Assembly: GCA_022478985.1 (NCBI GenBank)
Contig: JAKSZP010008044.1
Coordinates: 1-64,000 of the forward strand
From: Massospora cicadina
Taxonomy: Eukaryota > Entomophthoromycota > Entomophthoromycetes > Entomophthorales > Entomophthoraceae
DNA length: 64,000 bases
Reading direction: 5' to 3'
Of this stretch, positions 54,160-64,000 are shown one piece after another. The translations under genes were made by a program, and so were the position numbers. A model generated the notes under the pieces. The model was not told where the DNA came from and made no database searches. It saw nothing but the letters and a program-made list of their open reading frames with translations. Each line of letters begins with the position of its first letter. The first letter of the stretch is position 1.

Positions 54160-54960
54160 TTCCTGTAAGGGGATGGAGCGGGGCAGCAATCTGGGAAAGT
54201 GCCAGGAAAATTTAAAAAAAATGATGGTTCCCAAGAAACTCCATAGTTGTTTTTGAGTAGTCAGGGTTGGCCATTCCCAGATAGCATCCAACTTATTAGG
54301 AGAGATTGCGTAACCATCTTTAAGGATGAAGTTCCTGATAAAGGTAACTTCCTTCTTATAGAACTCACATTTGGAAGGCTTAACAAACAAGCCTGCCTTA
54401 TGCAAGGCGGCCATGACTGCTTCCAAGTCAATAGCATGTTGTCTGGGAGTTGAGGAGTGAACCAGAATGTCATCAATATATGCAACTGTGAAAGGAAACT
54501 GGTGGTCACCCAGTACATTATCAATCATACGTTGAAATTTAGTGGGAGCATTTTTCAGCCCAAAGGGCATCACACGGAATTGGAAAATGCCTCGCTTCAC
54601 CCAGATTGCTGTTAACCATTCTAGCCCTTTAATTAACTAAATCTGATTGAATGCATTGATGAGATCCAGCTTAGAAAACACCCGAGATTTGGCGATTGCC
54701 TGGCTTATCATCTGCTCCAAAGGCAGGGGGTAGGGATCAGAAACCGTAACTTTATTTTAGTGTCCATAGTCCATGCAGGGGTGGAGGTGCCTTTGGCTTT
54801 TTAGCAAAGACAGTGGGAGACACAACTGGCGATTTCTCCTTATACAACCACCCTATTTTCAACATATCATCCAACTAAGTGTTGAGAGCAGCCTTCTCCT
54901 CTGCTGTGTGGGGATACAACGGGCAGTTAATATTCACCAACTCCACCATTGTACGAAATC
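54160..54960 (-). pseudogene. Element F reverse transcriptase
   Basis: V-F-S-K-L-D-L-I-N-A-F-N-Q-I (first Asp intact) near 54.68 kb, then G-I-F-Q-F-R-V-M-P-F-G-L-K-N-A-P and A-Y-I-D-D-I-L-V-H-S with Y-I-D-D at 54469-54480. The main open frame is the complement of 54037-54600. Upstream fingers contain stops. The catalytic residues are present, the least damaged RT here at its active site. Confidence 0.85.
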
Positions 54961-55017
54961 CACAGTCAAATCTTTTTGAGGAGACAGAAAATCCACCTTT
55001 TCAGAATTGAAAATGCT

Positions 55018-55460
55018 TTAATAGCGCATTAAACTTATTGGAAAATTGGACGGTATGCCTGCAGGAGAGACAAGGAAAGTGATAGAACTAAAATCTTGAG
55101 TTTTCTTAAGAGTGTCAATCAGGGGAAATTCACCCTTCAGTTGATCATTAATGAACGACAGCATGTTAGACTCCAGGTGGATCTTGACATGTTGCCGGAG
55201 CCACCATCCCACTCCTAAGATCACCAGAAACACCAAGTTTGGCATAGCGGAAAAATGATTGCAGAAGCTGAACTGTTGTATTGAAAATGTGGGTGGTCAG
55301 AGAACCAGGTATGAGGTTTGGGAGGCTGACGACACAACCATCACCAAAGGGCCTGCATCCAGGTCAAGTTCCAATTGCTGGGCCAGTCCAACACTCATAA
55401 AATCGCCCGCGGCTCCAGTGTCCACTAGGGCCTCAAAGGAGAAGTGATGGGACCCAACAC
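55018..55460 (-). pseudogene. Element F protease
   Basis: A-L-V-D-T-G-A-A-G-D-F (D-T-G-A at 55411-55422), followed by G-L-A-Q-Q-L-E-L. After a frameshift comes the open piece in the complement of 55018-55245, with N-L-V-F-L-V-I-L-G-V-G-W-W-L corresponding to the hydrophobic glycine motif of the fold. The active site is intact. Confidence 0.75.
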
Positions 55461-55790
55461 TAATCTTCATGGGTAATAAGAATTAAGCGGAGTTCTCTTT
55501 ATGGGTAGTTGTGGATGATTCCAGTGATACCAAAGAGATGGTAGTGGGGTCTGGGGAAACCACTAGGCTCATAGGGGGTAACTCGTTGCAAGTCAGAATG
55601 TCAGATCCTACTGAAATAGCCAAAATAGCCGCAACAGCTATGGGGTGTGGTTTGAAGCTTTGAGTGGAACTGGGCTATTATGGACAAAAAAATCTTCTTC
55701 ACAACCCAGTTCAGTTGAAAAGGAGGGAAATTGCTGTGCCAAAATCTATGAGAAAAGCGGAAATGGTTGAAAATAATGGTTGGTCAATTA

Positions 55791-56949
55791 TGTCAGGCAA
55801 ACAGCAAGTAAGTATTAGATTGGCCTGCCAGTCTAGGTGCCAAAGCACCCAAACAGCAAACCAGAATGCCAAAAGCACTGCTGCTGGTATTACAGATATG
55901 GAACTGGAAAAGAGTTTCACCATTAACTGTCAGTGAGCCAGAATCTCATACAGGCACATAATAGAATACCAGATGAACACGGATATTACCCCTGAGGTGT
56001 GTGTGAGTGACGGCAGAAAAGAAAGTTTATTTTTCAACATAAAAAACTAAATTTTGGGGAAGGTTTTTTAGTGGAAAATTTAAAGAAGGAAAATTGACCA
56101 GCAATTTTCTCAGTGCGATGCAACTGATTAAATAGTGGTTGATTGGAGAGGAAACAAGCCAGGATCAGGTCCCTCAGGTTCAACCAATCAGCGAATTATT
56201 CAGGAATGGGAACAGATAAGTTCATTGGGAACTGACATCAAAGGATTTGGCAGCAGGCCGAGTCACTGTTGATTCAACCTTAAATGCCCAAACTGAGACC
56301 TGACTATGTTTATTATGGTTAATGTGGTGGCGTTTAGCCTGATGAGCAGTGGGAATCCCCCAAGGCCACCCCACATAGGGGAGGTCCCAATTGGCTGGGA
56401 ATGGGTTTGGGATACCCAACCCACCCATGCCCGGTTGCTGGGCCATTCATTCAGTTAAAAGCGTTGCATTGGCCACAACACCCAATTGGCCAGAAGGGAG
56501 CTTCGAACTGTTGTCAATGGTGTCTGATGCTGCTACCTGCATGTTGGGGATCATCCCTGATGATTTTGGGCAGGGGTTAATTTTGATGATTGAGGTGTTG
56601 AATGAATTGAAACCTTCAGCAATTCTGGCTGATGAGTCAATATTTATTCCCTTCCAACTATGTGGATCCTAATCATTGGGCTCATTTCCACTCGTTTTTG
56701 GACTGGTTAACTTCATTTCAGCAATTTTTGGTGAAAATTTCCATGATCAGGAATAAAAGCTCAGGAGAGGTGAATGTGGGCACCAGGGGAGGGATCCAAA
56801 GAGGGAGGGCTATTACCCAGTGCTCATCTACCATGTGGGAGAGATCACCCTGAGTGACGAGGGGTACAGCCACCCTCTTTGGAGCCTTTTTTCTTGGAAA
56901 CAGGAAGAGGGCCCAATTGACACACAGGAGACGTTCCCCTGGACTTACA
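55791..56949 (-). repeat. Element F 5' LTR
   Basis: 1159 bp, plus-strand start TGTCAGGCAAACAG and end CTGGACTTACA. A primer site matching the other elements is not present below 55791. Confidence 0.9.
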
Positions 56950-56954
56950 GATTG

Positions 56955-59900
56955 TTTTTTTAAACTCCCCAATTCCCATTTTAAGCCAAACGCAATTTTG
57001 CAATATAGCATCCTTAATTCCATGCTCATATTTTTTAGTAATCATCCCTTAGATGATTTTGAACCCCATATATTTGTGCCCCATGACCTTGCTCCAGATC
57101 TTCCCTCACGATACTCTGGGAAGAGACAACACATCCAAGGAGCACCCAAGTTGATCCCTACTCCCCATCTGCCACAGTCAGTTTGTGGTTTACTGCTTTC
57201 ACATCTGGGTTGATTTTGGTTTATTCTAGCTTTGGCCCTATTTTGCTCACTTGAGCATTTTAGTTAAATTTAGTTACTTTACTTTTCTGTTGGTAATAGG
57301 CATTCCTTGGTCAGCTTACCACAACAAAATAGATTTTGTTAAAATTAGTGTCAATAAAACTCTGTTGCAATGTCTTTGATGCAGCAAAAATAAAAAGTGA
57401 CGATGTAACCTGAATTAACTGATTCAGAAGTGCAAGCATCAACTTGTCTTTTATGATACAATAAAGCTTTGTAACTTTAAGAGTTAATTCTAACCTCTTT
57501 TGTATCACTTTGGTATGCGGTCTGGAACAAAAATTTTAGAGATAAGTTTAATGATTGCCTTAGAAGTTGCTTTATATTTTTCATTGTTCTCCTTTTTGGC
57601 TTATTCATGAAGTTTTATTGACTGAATAGCCCTGCAATCACAATTTCTTTCTGTTTCATATATGAGCCCAATAAAATATGTTACCACACTTGATCTTATT
57701 CATACTTAGGTGATTCTAAATATAAAATAATAGCTTTAATGCAACTTCATAAAATTCAAACAGAAATAAACTTTTATGGGATCTAATTACTGATTAGATA
57801 GTCTGCCAATGAGTTTGGTAATCAGCTGTAACTGTCTGCGCAAACCTTAATAATATGTGCCCATCTTGAGTTTTATGACGTCATCACAGCTGTAATGTTA
57901 GTTTTGATTAACTTTCTAAGATTCAACTCTATTTTGACTATATAACAAATTTTAATAACTTGATACCTATAAAAAACTTATTGGATATACCACCTGAGTC
58001 TGTCAGTATTATTTTCTTATTAGTCCTGTACCATTACAAGCCTCCTTTTTACAATTATGAGTTCTTAATGAGTCTTTTTACAAAAGATAATAGAAAAACT
58101 GGATCTATTGAAATGTAACAGCCACAATGTTGCTAGTTGTACTTTATAAATCAATAACTTAATAGAAAACCATCTGCATAAAGAGTACAAAAATCTCTAT
58201 GTTGACACAAAAGGTATGTCTCTTAATGTTTATGTAGATAACTCTACTGATGATGGTTATCTTGTTGTTTATAATTATTTCTATAATGATATTGATGTTC
58301 TTACAAAGGTGAATAAAAATACAAGCTAAATTTTGTCTTATTCTATTTTTATCAATTTCTTTTTAGCATATCAAAGTTGACAAATTAGTGAATATAATAA
58401 CGTTGTAAAATATACAGTTACATGAATTAAATCTACACTTTACTATCCATAAAATAACTATTTATATCTTTAATTATAAGTACTTATAATATTTTGCAAT
58501 AGACTCACCAATTGAGACTTTAGTACCTCGTGTTGAGGTGTTGTTCATAGCTTTAAAGCTTTTTAATCTTTGTCTTTAATTCCCAATTGTATGTAAGCTC
58601 TCTTAATAGATTCCTGATAAATCAAACGTCCATTATTTAACACAAAAATATTATAGAATTATTAATAAATAAAAGTTTCAAGTTAATATAGATTACTTCA
58701 CTTTACCCATAGGGGCTGGTAAGCTCATCATCATGGCGCCTTATGCACCCATAGAAAGATTTAATCATGAGCTTATATGGTGCAGAGTTCATAAAGATCT
58801 ATTATATAATAAAATAAAAATATTTTTCCTAACTTGTTTTAAGCATACCCTTAATTTTTAATAATTAAGGATTTAAAAAGCTCTATTTAAGAGTCAAACT
58901 TGCCTTATGAAACAATTCTATGCCGGAGATCACATTGTATCAAGTAATTATATATAAGACTAGACTACCTCTAGAGGCGTGGAATGCTGAAGCTAGAATC
59001 CCTTATACTCCTTCTATTTAACCAATAACCTTATAAATCTGAAGTCATTGTAGATTTTTTCTGTGTTAATTTGCAAAATTTTTTGGAGGTATATCACATA
59101 TAAATTTTTAATTTTTAGGAATAAGTTATCTTAGAAATTATCAAACTAGCTTATGACTTAAATATCTCCTCTCTCTATGATTCTTAATTTGAGGAAAATA
59201 ATATATCCATCGAGGAAGCCCCATCAATTACCTAAAGCTATTACTTTTGATAAATAGTAACAATATACTATGGACTTTATAAAGTTAACAAAAGATATAA
59301 CTTAAAATAGACATTATAGAGTGTAAGATAGTTCCTCAACTTTATGGCAGAATTAATTAGTAAAGCCCTATAAATCACGCATTAGAATATAAGAAGATTT
59401 TTCAAGGAAATAAAAAATATATATAAAGAACTATTAAATGTGATACGCCTATTATAACCACCACCTATCACAAAGCTAAAGCTTAATAAGCTTAAGATAA
59501 AACGATATTGAGCTTACTTAAATGATTTACTAAAATTCTTCATTATAAACAAATAAATTCTAAAATTTGACAGCTAATTTCAGATAGTTATAGAAAGTAA
59601 AATATCATGAACAACTGATGGATGATTGATGATTTTTCATTCATATACCATTAACTAGGGTCTGGTCAAAGCATTGACATCATTATAAAAAAACCACACA
59701 TTGGCAAAAAATTAGGGTAATCTAAATTTACATGTGTTTTAACAGCATATTTTAGAACATGTTGTTGGGATCTTATATTACCACATTATCCTGCTGTTAC
59801 AGATAACAATGATTCAACTCTTTTTAATACTATTTTTGTTGGCTTGATATTAAGTAACCACAGTGGATGTTAAATTATTTGATTAATTAAATGATCAAAT

Positions 59901-62759
59901 AAATATTGATTGGAGATGTTTCCATATGATAATTTTGTTAAGTATCATTATTGGGTTCAATTCTGATCTTAATGCTGATCAATTGCTTGTTGGGTGCAGT
60001 TGTCAAAAGATTTTATAAGGAAATTAGTTGTTGGCTGAATTCCAAACAATTAAATTCCCTATGTGGATTGATTATGCTGGGTCACCAATCCATAAGGGTG
60101 AAGATTTTATGAAGCGTTGATAATGCTTTTCATGGCAGTAACTTTTTAATTATCCTGAGCCATACGGACTCCCATGAATGGGCAAACTGTTTCATTACCT
60201 AGTAATGGCCACTAGCTTATAAACCAAAATTACAGGGGCTGTCTAAAGGCTTTGGAACACGTTATTTTGGAAGCCAGTACAGAAGGATCATAAACTATTC
60301 AGGAGTGACGCCTACTAGGTGTATGGATAAACAAAAGAATTATTAATTACTGGTATGATTATTAGAGTTAAATTCATTTGCAGGTAATGTTACTTAGCGA
60401 GGTGCTAAATAAATAGTTGAAAAAATTCTCTATTTAAGTCCTCTTACTATTTGAAAGTACATACTATAGAATTAAAAGATTTTATGATTTAGTTTCTTTG
60501 GAAGGTTTAAGGAATTACTTTATCATGTCTATTTCCCAATTTACTCAGTAAGAGGATACCTGAGTGAGTTGAGATCACTTGTAAAGTAGACTTGACACGC
60601 TAGTTTTATATATAAGACTAGCAATCTTTTTTATCATTACAATTAAGGCATGCCTGTGCAGTATATTTAAAGATTTCATAGGTTTGACTTGTCCATCCAG
60701 CAAAATGAACAACCATGACATTACCCTATTGTTCTCATTGGTCCTTGCCAGAATGAAATATGTGGTTATAAAATGACCTCAGGTGCACAGCCCCACAAAA
60801 GAAATACATCAAGGAGGCCTCTATTATGTGAAACTGACAATTTATGGGCTAAGGTTACCCTGACCCCTTGACCAACCCCTTGCTATCTCAAACTGACCAA
60901 CGTCAATTGTGGAATCTGCCATTTAGCGTGACTTGACCTTGAACATTTACTTTTTCTAAAGCTTGATGAAACTCCATTAAGTACATATTGTCAAAAATTT
61001 TTTCATTGCGCCTGATAATCTATTGGATCAATTTGTTTTGATCTGATGGCGCAGTAAGAAATTCCACCGACCTTTAGGTGTTCTATCACCATCAAGAATC
61101 AGTTTACTCATACTGGTGGTATTTAAATTTCCTTGATAAAAGGAACCCCATCTATAATCAATATAGTTTTTTAAGTTGCATTTTGCAGAACCATTTTACT
61201 TAATATAAATTTTTCATCAATCCAAAAACAGTTTGACTTTTTTCAGCGTTGCCAAGCCCTTTCAGCTTTAGGTCAATGTAAAAATTTTGGTTTGTTACGC
61301 TTGTTGCCAGAAAAGATGTCAAGGGCAATAAGGGAATTGGGCTGTTTAGATCATGTTGACAACTTAAGATGTAAATTGCTAGTATCTATATTATACATTA
61401 ACTAATTGATTTAAGTTAATGCTCTTGATTGATATCTCGCTGCAGTGTTAGTGTCAACTTAATTATTAATTCAAACCAATTAACCTTGACCCTGCACTAT
61501 CATATAATTGTACCATTAATTAATTACTATCTACATCTTTTCTGAAATAAAGTAAACTTGTCATATATTTTGTCTCTAAACAACTGATCATTATCTGCCT
61601 TTATCTCATTTGTTACCAGCTAAATACAAGTTTAAATGTATGTCAAATGCACCTAATATAAAACATATTTTACTTTTTAATTTAATATGAAAAAGATAAG
61701 AATCCAAGGCATTTTCACCAATAGTGCTAAAAAATAATCCAAGACGCTGCTATTTGCCATGCACTTGCACCATTGAACTATAAAACCCAGAGCGTATTTA
61801 TGAAAAAAAATAAACGATTGAATTATTAATTATCTTTTGTAGTTTTTACAAGACAAATAGGATAGCAAAAACCATAGACGCTGCTAGTACAGATATTATA
61901 GTGTTTTAAAGACTATTACCTATATTAAGGCACTTAAAAACCAAGTTTGTATCTCACCTGTTTAAAGAAATATCTTATCTTCCTAAATTATACTGAAGCT
62001 TGGTGCACTAGAAATGTGAAATATTAGCATTTTTATTCACCTAGCGCCGTTTGCAACATTTGATATATACTAAAGGGTTGCTTTTCAACCAAGTAATATT
62101 CTAAATCATAAAGTCTAAAGAAGATCGCCGCTCAACTAGCAAACCAATTTTTAATTTGAGAGTCATCAGATTGTCACCTTGTCCAGATTGCATATGTTCT
62201 GGTAGAAAATAAATGATGAATATAAAGGCTAGCACAAGAGTTAGAAACCAGCCCATTGAGGCTCAATGATCTAAAAGAGATATGGACAAAACTTTGATTC
62301 AATAGAGAACTATATGGAGACTAAAGCTTTTTATAGAAATAATTAGTTTTAAGGTCAAAAGATAGAAGATTTGACAAAAGAAATACATGATTTGAAGTTT
62401 TACCTTTTTAAGTTAACTACAAGCTTATGGAGATTAGTAACTGTTTAAGGAGGTAGACCATTTTTTTCTTCCTGATTGATCATTTTTCCAAATTAGAACC
62501 TAATCATGACAAAGCGCTGACCCATAGGATGCCTGTTATTTTTTATCATTATTCACTTCAGATTATTCAGCCCATACAAGCTGTTAAGCGGCTCTATACA
62601 GCGCTAGAGACCTAAAATTTTACTGCCCTGGTGACTTCAACTCATTCTGATTCCACAAAAAAACTTTAATTTAAAAAACCAAAAAGTGTCGCATAGCTCC
62701 AACTAAGAAAGTGAGATTAACATTCACTATTATGTCAATACAACTAACCTGCCTAAATT
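56955..62759. other. A+T-rich DNA without recognised genes
   Basis: No LTR pair, domain or RNA gene was recognised. Two short open stretches, a 54-codon one near 58.16-58.33 kb and a Cys-rich one near 60.73-60.93 kb, have no homology I can name. A possible micro-insertion lies at 61701-61743. Confidence 0.6.
61701..61743 (+). mobile_element. Possible micro-insertion
   Basis: AATCCAAG at 61701-61708 and 61736-61743 flanks about 27 bp ending CACCAATAGTGCTAAAAAAT. The end resembles the CTAGTACTAAAAA terminus with two changes, and the duplication is only 8 bp, so this is weaker than the three clear cases. Confidence 0.5.
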
Positions 62760-63170
62760 TTGAAAAGAGGGGGAACAATCACACCTTTATGAAGCTGTTT
62801 GAGATACTCTGGGGATGCAAATAGAGCCAAGCTGATCATGCTGATGAAAATTTTGGACAGATAAAGCCAAGATCTTGTGATTCCCAAGAAATTGAATAAT
62901 GAATGAACTACAAAATGCTAAGGACATCTTTATTAAGTATTTTGAGGACAGAGTTAATTTTTGGAAACTGACTTCTTTGAGGATTTATATGAAAGATGAA
63001 CACATTTTAGACTTTGCATAACGCTTCAACATTGAAGCCTAAATGTTGTATAAGTCCAAGATTATGGGTATCATGTTGCTCAGATTACTTATTACCAAGA
63101 CTTCATGCCATATAAGGTTTTACATCAAGCAATGATACCAGTTATAAATAGAAAAAATCACCATAACACA
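62760..63170 (+). pseudogene. gag: Gag remnant of another Ty3/gypsy element
   Basis: K-R-G-N-N-H-T-F-M-K-L-F-E near 62.77 kb parallels K-E-G-N-V-H-S-F-I-K-L-F-E of D. Later come A-K-D-I-F-I-K-Y-F, K-D-E-H-I-L-D-F-A, stop, R-F-N-I-E-A matching the capsid block, and T-K-T-S-C-H-I-R-F. Several frameshifts. No LTR or primer site for it was found before the window end. Confidence 0.65.
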
Positions 63171-64000
63171 AATATAAATTTATCTTTGCTGATGCGCCTT
63201 CATTTTTTTGTTGTGCCAAAGTAGGGTTGCAATGAGTATTGTGATTTCAGAATAGGCTTAAATATCTTAAGAAGGAATTCAATAGGATGATTGGGAAGGG
63301 AGTTTAGCTGATCGGGTAAAACTGCTTCCACCCCTAGTGCAGGTTTTGAGTTCAAAATCTGTACTGGCTAGAAAACATTCTCAGTGTGGTATATCTGTCC
63401 CAAGGTTGACCCACCTCAAATAATTAATAGGATGACTTGGACTTTATGATAAAACTGACGCTCATTATATCATATGTCCTTAATTGGATTAAAGAGGTAA
63501 AATCTTCTAGGTATTTTTAGTTTAGACAAGTTAATTGTCCACTTCGTGAATCCAATCAATTAAAATTACATGGCAAAAATATTAACAAAGTTTAAAGAAT
63601 CCTACTTCTATCACAAGAAATACTCCCAATAAAACCAAAATAAAACTCTCTCCACTCCATCATCTTGTTCATCAGAGACTAGGACGCTCCATCATCAGAT
63701 TTTCGTCAAACCTTTCAGCTTGATAAAGGAAGATTATTATTCTTCATCATTGATATTGTACTTCTTATTTGATATCATATGTGGTCTGTTCCCCTACGCC
63801 AACAGAATAGAAGAAACTAAAACATCAAAAACTGCCCTATGACTCAACTTTCTTTATTGTTTACTTATATTCAAGAGTGGTGTCAGAAATTATAATGTAA
63901 ATGAAATAAACACTCTTTTGAGGGTCAAAATGGCAAGAATTGACTGCTCATCTTTTGAATCAGATCTTGATGTAAATATTGATCTGCCACTAATGATTCA
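63171..64000. other. Unassigned right end
   Basis: A+T-rich sequence downstream of the gag remnant. By position it could hold the zinc knuckle and protease of that element, but nothing readable is seen. The window ends here. Confidence 0.4.

Larger units (their letters stand above)
50891..56949 (-). mobile_element. Element F, chromodomain Ty3/gypsy element lacking gag
   Basis: A minus-strand element with 1.16-kb LTRs and a perfect 5-bp duplication GATTG. Internal order from the 5' LTR: protease, RT, RNase H, integrase, chromodomain, 3' LTR, typical of chromoviruses. The internal region is only 3.74 kb; 341 bp separate the LTR from the protease active-site region, leaving no room for gag. RT has canonical Y-I-D-D, unlike elements A, B and D. 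It is a different, less decayed lineage. Confidence 0.9.

Noticed and set aside
58160..58330. A 54-codon open stretch
   Set aside because: Too short, Asn/Tyr/Asp-rich as expected for A+T-rich DNA, with no domain, intron signals or neighbours to support a gene.
1..64000. tRNA, rRNA, CRISPR arrays, bacterial operons or ribosome-binding sites
   Set aside because: I looked for tRNA-like B boxes, conserved rRNA segments and evenly spaced repeats and saw none. The content is eukaryotic retrotransposon DNA.

Overview
This window looks like a repeat-rich, A+T-rich eukaryotic chromosome segment, most likely from a filamentous fungus with a large, transposon-bloated genome. The elements resemble those of basidiomycetes such as the rusts, but that is an inference from element style; no host gene is present to confirm it. 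I found no host protein-coding gene, rRNA, tRNA or CRISPR array. Almost all interpretable sequence is decayed Ty3/gypsy-type LTR retrotransposon DNA. One G+C-richer non-LTR-type insertion and several very small insertions share its 3' end.

Layout. 1-730 is an LTR fragment of family F. About 1.2-4.6 kb is a decayed minus-strand element (G: gag, protease, primer site). 5003-5417 is a solo LTR (H) with a 5-bp target duplication. 7792-43150 is one outer plus-strand element (C), split by later insertions. Element A (minus, 10589-26058) sits in C, and element B (minus, 16149-25695) sits inside A's own 5' LTR. Element D (plus, 29579-38660) sits in C's RT/RNase H region, and a 1.9-kb retroposon (40899-42816) sits in C's 3' LTR. 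Further right are a gag-protease-only LTR element (I, 46545-50389) inside a decayed second copy of the retroposon ORF1, and a gag-less chromodomain element (F, minus, 50891-56949). From 57 to 64 kb the DNA is A+T-rich and empty apart from a gag remnant near 63 kb.

Target duplications and reconstituted LTR lengths give the order of events. C is older than A, and A is older than B. C is also older than D and the 1.9-kb retroposon. A, B, C, D, G and I share a related primer-binding site (TGGTGCTCAC or TGGTTCTCAC). A, B and D share an unusual YLDN in place of the RT catalytic YxDD.

The most novel signal is a set of 17-25-bp insertions (31.8, 34.6 and 44.5 kb, with weaker cases at 40.0 and 61.7 kb). 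Each clear case is flanked by a perfect 13-17-bp target duplication and ends in CTAGTACTAAAAA or a close variant. The 1.9-kb insertion ends in the same motif, has a 14-bp target duplication, and encodes an RRM-like/CCHC ORF1-type protein plus a second ORF but no reverse transcriptase. Together they suggest a non-LTR retrotransposition machinery that recognises this 3' terminus and often aborts after about 20 nt.
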